Shown: in pieces, positions 8,164-16,015 of the stretch
Numbering within the stretch: position 1 is the first letter of the stretch
How the letters are laid out: the number at the start of each line of letters is the position of its first letter
Assembly: GCA_000310025.1 (NCBI GenBank)
Contig: FN647857.1
Location: 449,079 to 465,093, forward strand
Direction: 5' to 3'
DNA: 16,015 nt
Source: Ectocarpus siliculosus
Taxonomy: Eukaryota > Sar > Phaeophyceae > Ectocarpales > Ectocarpaceae
Translations under genes and position numbers: made by a program
Notes under the pieces: model-generated
What the model was told of the DNA's origin: nothing
Database searches by the model: none
What the model saw: the letters and a program-made list of their open reading frames with translations, nothing else

Positions 8164-9768
8164 CTCTCTCTCTCGTGTAGTCATAGTTCATGATTTTTCC
8201 ATCGGGGCGAGGTGGCGGCGGAGAGCAGAAGCAGGAGGACCAAATGAAGCCGGTGATGGCGGCAATAGTATGGCTGGCGACGATAGAGACGAAGGGATGG
8301 AAGAGCTTTGGCAACAGCTGTGGGGATTAGAACCGCCGTTGCTCAAGAGAAGCGCCGACAGCAGTGACCCGAGGTCCTTCCTCCGTTGCCTGTATCTAGA
8401 GTATTCCGAGCTAACTAGCGTATTGTACCCCGCATATTGAGCGTGAGAGCTCTGTGGAGAAGTCGGTACGAGCGGACGTCCTGGAGCGATTGCGCGCAGG
8501 AACCAACGAGAGCAGGTCTATTGCAAGTTTTGACGACGTTGCACGAGGAAGGGTGATCTTCTTTGTCGTGCCTCCGCCACCTTTGGGTGTGGGCGTTTCG
8601 AGCTTGGAGTACTAGTAGATTACACTTGTAAAAGAAGTTTCTTTCGCCTGACCTGACAAGATTTCGAGTCGACGCACGGTGAAGCACACCGTGTCCCCTT
8701 TAGCGTACCGTACCCCTACCGTAGGGCATGGAACAGCCCCCGGCCTTGTGATCGAATCCCATATATGTGTGTAAGCGTTGCATGGGCAGGCCCAACTCTC
8801 CGCGCCGTTTTTCGACTGCCGTTCGTTGTGTACATGTTGGATGAACCTAATAAACACACGTTTCGGTTGGCGTTCCATCCGTCTGTGGATTTATTTATGA
8901 TTCGCGTTGTGTTGGATGATCCTAAAAAATAGATATTGACATGTAGGTTCGTTCACTTGTTTGCTGTCAGCTTAGAGTATGGCTCCTCTTCGCAAAGGTA
9001 TTGTCTTGTCTTGGTGCTAATAGTGCTCGTCCTACTTTCGCTGTTGTTGATTGGATTTTGGTTGCTCCTGTTGTATCGAATTGATGTTTGTCGGATGCCA
9101 AAATAGACGTAAAAACCAACTCACTCAGAACAGGCGTTGGTCTGAAACTGAGCAGAGACAGGAGTGGTTTTGCAATGCGAAGGCAACACCACAAAAGTGG
9201 AAAATGGAGCCACGTCTGCTGAAAACTGCGAGCACAAGCGACCATCGTACAACAGTGATGGTCCCGATATACCGCGGTGTAGACAATAGACAAACAAAAA
9301 CAATCGCGGTATGCATACAATGTATATATCTGGGCAACGCACTGTGAGTGTTGGGGAATATATAGCTTTCAGTTATATCTAGTCTAGAGACCTAATATCA
9401 AAAGGATTCTTGCGCGCGGTGTATCGGGACCACCTCTTCTCTCACTGCTGTGTACGAGGAAGACACCGGCCTACCGAACATTTAGAGAGGGCAGCGGTGA
9501 GACGACCCCTCTACACCTCCGGGAGAGGCATGTGTAGCCAAGAGTCGACACATACGGAGGAGGCGTTCCACATGCATGTTACTCCTTCCCCCTCATGTGA
9601 TGATGCAACCCCCTCCCCTCACATCTCACAATAAACGATTGGTGGGCGGGTATGAACGCCCGTACATTCTTGCTCGCGGCCCCCCTTGATCCAGGTGCCA
9701 GGTGCCGCGGGTTGGTCACCACAACACACAGCGACAGAGAGACCAAGGATCCGTGTCGGACGCCAAAC
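8164..9768. other. Intergenic region between two tandem genes
   Basis: About 1.6 kb hold the 3' UTR of the upstream gene and the promoter of the KIFBP homologue. There is an AATAAA at 8849-8854. A near-repeat, TTGGATGAACCTAA at 8837-8850 and TTGGATGATCCTAA at 8912-8925, flanks it. A TATA-like GAATATATAG lies at 9356-9365. Open frames here are short and unconvincing. None of the putative signals is strong on its own. Confidence 0.6.
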
Positions 9769-10020
9769 ATGGACGGTGGCGCCTCCGTTGGCGATATGTT
9801 GCCGCAATGCCAGCATGCACCGGCGTTCGAAGACACGCGGGAAAGCGAGGACGAGGTCAAGACGTTGATGGAGATCTCGCGAAAGCTGTGCCTCGTGGAG
9901 GATCCTCCTGCCGAGCCCTTCAGGTCCAAGTACAAGGCCAGGGAGGCGCTCCAGAAGGCCAGGCAGAACCTAGTCGGCCAGCTCGGCCAGCAGCATGGTG
10001 GTGCTGGTGGTGCAGAGGAG
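9769..10020 (+). CDS. KIFBP: KIFBP homologue exon 1
   Basis: ATG at 9769 in a good context (CAAACATGG) opens 84 codons, ending GCAGAGGAG|GTGAGC, phase 0. Residues 28-68 match the KIFBP N-terminus, including the signature EPFRSKYKAREAL (human EPYKSKYSARALL). An in-frame ATG at 9652 would add 39 residues without any similarity, so the later start is chosen. His/Gly repeats precede the donor. Confidence 0.85.
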
Positions 10021-11226
10021 GTGAGCGGAGACTCTCTCTGTCTGTGTCCTCCGTTTGTGGACTAGCGTGCGTCGCGGGAGAGCAGTGCGGCTACTTCTAT
10101 GTATGCATGGCACGACGATATCCACGACTGACTGCTGCGGAGTGTCTCTACGAGGGGGCATCAAAGATATGGATGTGTGCTGACAACGCATTACTGCTGT
10201 ACGCGAAAGGAACCTTAATTGGCGTGCCGAAAGCGTTCGGTGTCTCTCTCTCTTTGTGTAAATACAAAATGGAACTCTGGCACTAAATACTGCTGTTTTT
10301 TTAACATTTGGAGATGGACACGCCTGATGCCCGTTGTGTTTGGTTTTCAGCAAGAGTACAGCAGTAATGCACGGCTTCAAGTGCACCCACCCAGGGCTAC
10401 ACTTCTCCTTGTAAGGGAGCGGTGTTAGAGCACCGTTCTTATTTAGCCGGTGGCAAGAACTTTCGTATGCTGTCTACAGCAGATCGTGGAACAATTCTGT
10501 CGGCTCAGATGTCGACTGCTGTCGCAACAACACCCCCGGAAACCTGCTGCTCGCCATCATGCGTAGACAGCTGGAATGTACGCAGCTCAAAACGCCTTCC
10601 TCGGACGTACGGAGGTTGTTGCTATACCAGCACGTTACGAAGGCGACGAATGGCACATCGAAGTGGAAAGTACCATATCATCAAGACTCCGCATGTGATG
10701 GGACTCGATCCTCACCAAATTGCTACACGATGACGGCGACGTCTGCTTGGACGCACGAATGCCGCAGGTGACATCAGCGGCAGCGGCAGCAGCTGCGGGT
10801 CGCGTTGCCGTAATCGACTACCGTCTGGGGGTGATCGCCCTGGCCGTCGAGGAGAACTCGGCTGCACAAGAGGCGCTCGATAAGTGTGCCGTGAGTTCCA
10901 CAGCAACAGTAGTACAGCAGTAGAGTAGATTCGCTACGCTTTCTTGTGAACTTCAACTTTTGGCATCATTGATCATTGTACCACAGTACCGCTGTTTTCG
11001 ACCTGGATGTACTCTTGGGTGCGGAGTCGTTTCACTGAAGTCCATTCGGTGTATTGTGGTTGTACCCCCGCGGCGGAGTCAAAACGACGCCAGTCAATGC
11101 GTATACCAGGACGATGACATACCAGCACCATCAGCAGGAGGGAGAGATTACGGAGGTCACGCCTAGCGCCGTCGTCAGGTCTTTCCTTGAATGCGCATCA
11201 CCGTTGTTCGTTCACGGCGGTGCGAC

Positions 11227-11277
<51 letters not shown>

Positions 11278-14200
11278 TCTCCTCAGAGCACATTCTGTAG
11301 ACCGCTCATGTATTGACGCATTAACACAGCAACACGCGCGCACTCTTTTTGTTGTGCCGCATCGTCGGTGGTGGTGGTGGCAGGACGCGTTCTTCGAAGG
11401 GGTGGTGAGCAAGATCGCCGCGGCCGCCGGCAACGAGGAGGACGAGAGCCACGATGACCTTGCCAAAGATGCTGACTCACCCCCCCCCCCTCCTCCTCCC
11501 CCTCCGATCCCGACAGAGCCCCCCGCGGGGATGGTTTCTCCGTGTCCCCTGGCGTGGGAGTGCCCGGAAGAGGTGCGATAGGGTAGTTGTGCTTCGATGG
11601 GTGAATCCGTGTGAAGAATCACGCAGCTATTTAGTGTATAAATGTAGCGAGGCAAGAAGTATATGCAGGGGTCATCGATAACCGTCCCCGCCTCATATCC
11701 CTCAGAACGGGAAAGAGGGGAAAGAAATCACGACCAGGAGGTTTCGGTACTCGAAAACGCCAGAAACTGTTGGCGGTGTCTCGTGCTATGTAGGAGCTTG
11801 AAAGTTTCTCCGTTTCCAGAGTGAGGGATACATGCATGGGTGGGTACTGGCCGAACACCGTGATGCAAGCAACAAAGCGTGTAGCCCTCCCCCCTCCCCT
11901 TTTCTTCCTGGCCTATTTTGATCGGCTGGCCCCTGAGAAACACCGCGGTTTCACGACCGCCCCTCTCTCTCTCCCCCTCAACCGGCCCGGCGACACGATA
12001 CTACTGCTGTACATGCATTCGGTCCTGTCGTCTTCTTCCCCTTCTAGCTGCCGCCCTCCTTTACCCTTCTATCTGGCAACCTCCTCTTTTCGCCGATGTC
12101 CTTCCGTCCGACAAATGCGTTCTTTTTTTTTGTCCAAAATCACTTGTTTCGAAGGCGGCGGACACGTTGACGCAGCTGGGCCTCCTGTGGTCCGCCCGGG
12201 GTTACCCGCGGCGGTCTCTCCTGTACCTGCTGGCCTCCGTGGGCTTTCTGCGGCAGGCGTCTTCGTCTCCCCCCCCGCCGTCGGCACCGGTGCCGCCGTC
12301 AACGGCACCCGCCCGCGACGAGGCGAGAGAGGGGGAGAATGAGGGAGGCAATGGCAACGATGAAGGCGAAGCTGTGGCGGCGGGGTGTGATGGGGGGGCT
12401 GGTAGCGGTGACAACCCGACTGCAGCGGAGGCGGCGGCGGAAGGTTCGGGGGAAGGGGGAGATTCTGGTGGCGACGGGGTGGGCGAGGAGGAGGAGAAGA
12501 GGGGCAAGCTGGAGAGCATGCTTACGCACGTCTTCTACTACCTGGCGCAGGTAGGTGTGAGAGGCGGCGCGCTATTGTAGGAGAAGAAGAGACCAACGTG
12601 ACCGCCTATCCCATGCCGAGGAAGCACGGCGAATGCAGCAGCAGTAGGTGCCGTGTCCACCGCTCGCTCCGGGTGTTGTTGCTAGTGCTCTCCTGCTTGT
12701 TGAGAGAAGACAATAGTACTCATCTCTAACCCTAACCCTAACTCGTGAGGGGCACGGGCGAGAGAAACAAGGTAAGGCAGATGTGTTTTTCGATGGTCTT
12801 GGCAGGTATGTACCACTGCTTCGCCATCCATCGGCCCCCTTCGGAGCCGCGTGCGTGCGCGTGCGTGCCGGTAGGAACTGCCAACCACGGCGTACGTTTT
12901 GGACGTCGGTACGAGCCGATATGGTGTCCGCTCAACGGTCTCCTGCCCATCTCTCCATGTCGAGCCCCTGCTGCACATGTGGTTGCCTGCTTCCTGCCAA
13001 TCGGCCCACCCGGCGCTCAGTCGAGCTTCCCACGTCGTGTTTGCCGCCACTTTTCGCGTCACGACCTGGAAATGGACCCCACCCAGGCTTACGGGGTGCG
13101 AGACGTGGAGCAATCGGCCAAGTACTGCGCGCTCACCTTGCAGGCAAGACGGAGACGAAACGCCTTCGTTCTTGTGCGGCAGGCCGTCGGCAAATAGACA
13201 TGGTAGAAGATAGGACGAGCCAAAGGTAGATGGATTGCTACCAAACGGATGGCGTCATCTCTGTATCGAAGGCTTCGTGTTTGATTGCTGCTACCAGACG
13301 AAGTAAGGTGAGCAACAGCGGCAACAATAACGCGCAAATTGTGTGTGGTGCGGATGGAAACGAGTGGAAACGAAAATACTGGGGTCAACCCCCTTTCACC
13401 ACTAGCCCGCGGGTCGGCGAAAGCGCGGCATGTCGCTCCGTCCCGGCGTTGCAGAGATGCGAGGTCAACGGCCTAGCGACTGCGGCATGCGTTTTCACGA
13501 GTACACGCCCCTCCCCTCCCCAACAATGTACGTATTGGGAGAGTTCAAGGCGGCTCTGTCGGGGATGTAGCGTGGCGCTCTGTCTCATCCTAGCCGCTTG
13601 GCCAACACGAAACCTCAACACCTGGACAATCATCATGTGACAACCCTCCCCACCCTTACCCTACAGAGACAGCTAGACGCCTCCCAGCGCGGTGACGGGG
13701 TGAAGGTCTCGTTCGATCCGGGAGAGTGGAGCCGCAACGCGTGCTTCCTGGCTGACTACTACTCCGGCCTGGGGAGGTTCACGGGGGCCGGGAGGTGTCT
13801 CCTCGCGGCGCAGGTTAGCCCGAAGAAGACCGACCTATTAGCCCGAAAAGACACCTATTAGCCCGAAAAAGCACCTATTAGCCCGCCTGTTGGCCCGAAG
13901 AATACGTAAAAAAGAGTTAAACAACGTCCTTACGTGTTTTCGATCTTCCCTAGAGTTTTGCGACCCAGCGGCGTTGTCTCCTCGCGAAGCAGGCTAGGCG
14001 CTAGGAGAGAGCGACACCCACTACTATTTTTTTCCCGAACTACGCAGTATAATTCGGTTCACAATTGGTTGGTTGCAGCTGCACCCTTTACTCCCCGCGA
14101 GCCAGCGGTGTCTGTCTCCTCACAGCGCTGGCTGGTCCAAGACCCTCCAGCGGTCGTGTCGGATGTCTTCGTCCGGCGCTAGTGGCACTATTATAGCGCT

Positions 14201-15310
14201 GGTGGAAGCCGGTTAGTCCGAACAATACCAGCCCCCTTTTCGCCGCCCTCTGAACTCTACACAGGCAGTCCTGCAGCCCGAGGGATCTGCGGCGGCAGTG
14301 CCGACAGGGGGCAAAGATAACGCCTCCTTACCTCCGCCGCCCCCGGCGAGGGGGAAGGACGAAGGGGAAGAAAAGGGAGAGGACGGGGGCAACGCAAAGA
14401 GCGGCGGTGACAGCGGGGGGGCGACGCGGGCAGGGGGTGGGGGTAGGGAGACCGAGAAGGTGTCGACAGCCAACGAGAGGAAGCGCGAGGAGGAAGAAGG
14501 GACGGAGGAGGAGAGAGAGCGGCGGAGAGAGCAGCGCGCGGACGTCGACCGGCACATGGCCAAGCTGTACATCACGGTGCTGCAGGCCAAGCACCTGGAG
14601 CTTGGCAGGGGAGGCGGCGCGGGGGGCGAGTTCTGCAAGGTGCGGACGCGGGAGGAGGAGGAAGAGGAGGAGGGGTTGGTGGCAGGGTTTGCCAGCCTGG
14701 GGATCGGGGAGCTGCCGATGTGTGACCCAGCTGGTGTGCCGGGCGACTTCGAGTCCGTTCGTGATGTTTTCAAAAGAGCAAAGGTGAGACCGTAGCGTAT
14801 GTCGGGGAGTGTGCCGGCGGCAGCGCAGTGGTTGGACGGCGTAGCCGCGGCATGCTCGATGAGGACGTAGTAGCGGCGCGAGACTGGCTACGTGAAATCA
14901 GTCACTGAGCCCCCCCCCCCCCCCCCCCCTCAAACGTGGCATATGACCGACAATATCAAGATCTCCAACACAGATGGCGTTGGTGTCTGCTCTACTTGAA
15001 GCATGACGGCGTTCCGCTTTGACGAGATGCGGTGGACAACGGTCGGTCAATCATCGGGGCAATGAAGCAGCAAATGCCGTGCGCAAAGAGCGAATCCCCC
15101 GGGCCGACCCCAACACTCAACACGCCCTTGGTGACTTCTTTCTTTCTACGCACCACCACAGAGCCACACGGAACGCGCGCTGCGGCACTACGTTCTGGAC
15201 GGCTTCGTGACGGCGCACGTGGCGCTGCACCAGGGCCTGAGCAGGGCCTACCTCTACCTCTCCGGGTTCGAGCGGGACGCCAAGAGGAGGCAGGCCATGT
15301 GCACGCGAAG
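9769..15310 (+). CDS. KIFBP: KIF1-binding protein (KIFBP/KBP) homologue, eight exons, 3' end outside the window
   Basis: Exons 9769-10020, 10768-10890, 11384-11572, 12155-12550, 13087-13143, 13667-13813, 14265-14783 and 15162-15310 give about 610 residues, and roughly the last third of the protein is missing. In animals KIFBP is a TPR-like helical protein that binds kinesin motor domains (KIF1, KIF18A and others) and blocks their microtubule attachment. Blocks matching animal KIFBP appear in order: EPFRSKYKAREALQKARQNL (residues 49-68), VAVIDYRLGVIAL, LTQLGLLWSARG, LTHVFYYLAQ|AYGV, SAKYCALTLQ|RQLDAS, EWSRNACFLADYY and FTGAGRCLLAA, ADVDRHMAKLYITVLQ, GIGELPMC, and DGFVTAHVALHQGLSRAYL with RDAKRRQAM. 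Acidic, Pro- or Gly-rich insertions fall between helices at about 140-188, 223-308, 389-478 and 503-525, making it longer than the roughly 620-residue human protein. Recognition is from memory of the human sequence. A role in flagellar or intracellular transport is inferred only. Confidence 0.9.
10768..10890 (+). CDS. KIFBP: KIFBP homologue exon 2
   Basis: Acceptor GCCGCAG|GTG and donor TGTGCC|GTGAGT bound 41 codons, phase 0 on both sides. After an Ala run the sequence RVAVIDYRLGVIALAVEENS and AAQEALDKCA parallels the first full helical repeat of KIFBP (human RLAVIEFHLGV, then EEHLVKCL). Confidence 0.85.
11228..11270. repeat. (TC)n microsatellite in intron 2 of the KIFBP homologue
   Basis: About 21 TC units, followed by a short CACTCTCTCTCCTCAG. 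It lies about 115 bases before the acceptor of exon 3. The CTCCTCAG at 11279-11286 could act as a competing acceptor. Confidence 0.9.
11384..11572 (+). CDS. KIFBP: KIFBP homologue exon 3, mostly a lineage-specific insertion
   Basis: Acceptor GGTGGCAG|GAC, donor GAAGAG|GTGCGA, 63 codons, phase 0 on both sides. It starts with a helix (DAFFEGVVSKIAAAAG), then an acidic stretch, nine prolines and a Cys/Trp-containing end (PCPLAWECPEE). Human KIFBP has only a short linker here, so support comes from splice sites, the open frame and position rather than similarity. Confidence 0.65.
12155..12550 (+). CDS. KIFBP: KIFBP homologue exon 4
   Basis: Acceptor TTCGAAG|GCG, donor CTGGCGCAG|GTAGGT, 132 codons, phase 0. 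The start matches a KIFBP repeat (LTQLGLLWSARG; human NNLGILWSERE) and the end matches LTHVFYYLAQ (human YTHNLYYLAQ). The two are separated by about 86 residues of Pro, Gly, Glu and Ala low complexity where human has a shorter loop. The acceptor has a T-run about 20 bases upstream. Confidence 0.85.
12725..12741. repeat. Interstitial telomere-type repeat (CCCTAA)n
   Basis: TAACCCTAACCCTAAC within the 536-base intron 4 of the KIFBP homologue equals almost three units of the TTAGGG telomere motif on the minus strand. It is too short to be a former telomere end and fits an insertion made during double-strand break repair. Confidence 0.7.
13087..13143 (+). CDS. KIFBP: KIFBP homologue exon 5, followed by a GC-AG intron
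   Basis: A 57-base exon after ACCCAG|GCT. Its 19 codons read AYGVRDVEQSAKYCALTLQ, matching human VYQHLEMFEKAAHYCHSTLK without gaps. The exon ends CAG|GCAAGA, so the donor is GC rather than GT. Joined to exon 6 it reads LTLQ|RQLDAS where human reads STLKRQLEHN, which fixes the border to the base. Confidence 0.85.
13667..13813 (+). CDS. KIFBP: KIFBP homologue exon 6
   Basis: Acceptor CCTACAG|AGA, donor GCGCAG|GTTAGC, 49 codons, phase 0. RQLDAS, EWSRNACFLADYYSGLG and FTGAGRCLLAAQ align with human RQLEHN, EWAINAATLSQFYI and FMEARHCLSAA. A seven-residue insertion sits in the loop before EW. The donor forms the first unit of a short tandem repeat. Confidence 0.9.
13814..13893. repeat. Short tandem repeat TTAGCCCGAA... 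starting at a splice donor
   Basis: TTAGCCCG recurs at 13815, 13838, 13858 and 13878, spacing 23, 20 and 20 bases, with units of the form TTAGCCCGAAAAGACACCTA. A degenerate fifth piece (TGGCCCGAAGAATACG) follows. The first unit includes the T of the exon 6 donor GT. Confidence 0.8.
14265..14783 (+). CDS. KIFBP: KIFBP homologue exon 7
   Basis: Acceptor CTACACAG|GCA, donor GCAAAG|GTGAGA, 173 codons, phase 0. The first about 90 residues are a charged Lys/Glu/Gly region with a strong coiled-coil-like stretch (NERKREEEEGTEEERERRRE). Then come ADVDRHMAKLYITVLQAKHL (human GEIARCWIKYCLTLMQNAQL) and GFASLGIGELPMC with DFESVRDVF (human FGTGELC, DFEEARELF). Poly-Glu at about 518-524 is another insertion. 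Confidence 0.85.
14911..14929. repeat. Poly-C tract in intron 7 of the KIFBP homologue
   Basis: A C run of about 19 bases between GAGC and TCAAACG. Its length may be uncertain because homopolymers are error-prone. It lies well upstream of the exon 8 acceptor. Confidence 0.75.
15162..15310 (+). CDS. KIFBP: KIFBP homologue exon 8
   Basis: Acceptor CACCACAG|AGC, donor CGCGAAG|GTGCGC, 149 bases, leaving two bases of a split codon (phase 2). It reads LDGFVTAHVALHQGLSRAYL and FERDAKRRQAMCTRR, matching human IDGYVTDHIEVVQDHSALFK and ETDMERRCKMHKRRI. The following exon was not found in the remaining 705 bases. Confidence 0.85.
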
Positions 15311-16015
15311 GTGCGCTCAAATGTGTCGATCACCTCGCTACCCTGACGTGTGCTGCGTGTGTCTTTGCTGTTGGCATCGGCCGCGCTGGCCGGCTGACCA
15401 ACGACAAGACGCCACTTCTCGTACTGTAGCGGGATAAAAAAACACGAACACTTTATGATCAAAGGGTAAGGGTTCTACCGACAAGGGAGTGTGTGTGTGT
15501 GTGTTTTATCCTACGTGTGTTGTGTGCCTTTCTGTTCTTGTTTTCTCGGAGCTTTTAAGCGTTTGTCGCAAAGCGGCGCGGGAGCGCGCGGCTGGTATCG
15601 CTTGGCCCACCCCCGCCGCCACCGTCGTCGTCGTCGTCGTCGTCGTGTCGTCTCTCTGCTTTCTTTCACCTCCTGGTTATCATCGATTCTGCAGTGTCGT
15701 GCACAGCTACTGTTGGGGGTGCCGCATCGGTTTAGGAATTGATTTTGTCTGTACGACGTCCTGACGGCCAGAGTGTTCCCTCACCACTGGTGCCGTGATT
15801 CTCTTTCCGGCGTTTAAATACACACTGCCGGCAAGCATCCCCAAGCATCCCCATCTGTGTACATCATGTGCGAATATTTTATGTGGGAAGATTGCGGGCA
15901 CCAATCCCCGGCAACATGGTAACCCTCGCCCACGCACCCTAGTCACCCCCCCCCCCCCCCCCCCCCCACCCCCCGGGGTTTTTCTCCGGAATTGGGGTTT
16001 CTCCCCTTGGAAACC
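15311..16015. other. Intron 8 / unassigned 3' end with simple repeats
   Basis: No exon matching the missing KIFBP C-terminus was seen. The stretch contains a GT run (about 15487-15503), a CGT/GTC run (about 15623-15646) and a C run (about 15946-15967) followed by G/C-rich, low-quality-looking sequence to the end. Open frames here encode only repeat-driven Val, Arg or Cys runs. Confidence 0.6.

Noticed and set aside
8270-8440. Open frame after the stop of the unknown-function gene (DEGMEELWQQLWGLEPP...)
   Set aside because: It lies in a different frame directly after the stop, with no splice site joining it and no recognisable motif. It is most likely 3' UTR.
14298-14795. Intron-less reading of this stretch as a separate 165-residue gene
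   Set aside because: It is the middle of KIFBP exon 7. The frame is open from the acceptor at 14264, and the ORF start at 14298 has no special context. The homology continues in exons 6 and 8.

Overview
The window is nuclear DNA of a eukaryote with split genes, most likely a photosynthetic stramenopile (heterokont) and probably a brown alga. The evidence is long GT-AG introns between short conserved exons, a signal peptide ending in a Gly-Phe (ASAFAP-like) site as in secondary red plastids, many homopolymeric and low-complexity insertions in the proteins, and abundant CT, CAG and CGT microsatellites. This placement is inference from sequence style; no organism-specific marker is present. Both ends run into homopolymers (G at 1-29, C near 15946-15967), as at draft contig ends.

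Left third (127-3480, minus strand): five exons of a plastid-targeted SAM-methyltransferase-like protein. It starts at 3480 and runs off the left edge. Splice phases are consistent through all four internal introns. Its introns hold a decayed non-LTR retrotransposon tail (about 2278-2620), a foldback/MITE-like inverted repeat (about 929-1209) and a small tandem duplication that copies the exon 4 splice donor.

Middle (3481-5509): a divergent intergenic region of about 2 kb with an eight-copy 51-bp minisatellite (about 3578-3994) and no convincing gene. Next is a three-exon plus-strand gene (5510-8163) for a 354-residue protein of unknown function. It has low-complexity N-terminal and Gly/Lys-rich C-terminal parts around a compact core, which might be GNAT-like (weak).

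Right half (9769-15310, plus strand, incomplete at the 3' end): eight exons of a KIF1-binding protein (KIFBP/KBP) homologue, a TPR-type regulator of kinesin motors. Conserved blocks fall in the same order as in animal KIFBP, separated by acidic, proline- or glycine-rich insertions unique to this protein. One intron begins with GC instead of GT, and seven of its eight introns are phase 0. The last 705 bases show no recognisable coding sequence.

The three genes do not form a pathway: one is plastid, one is cytoskeletal, one is unknown. The first two are divergent from a shared intergenic region, and the second and third are in tandem on the plus strand. No RNA gene, CRISPR array or prokaryotic-style operon was seen.
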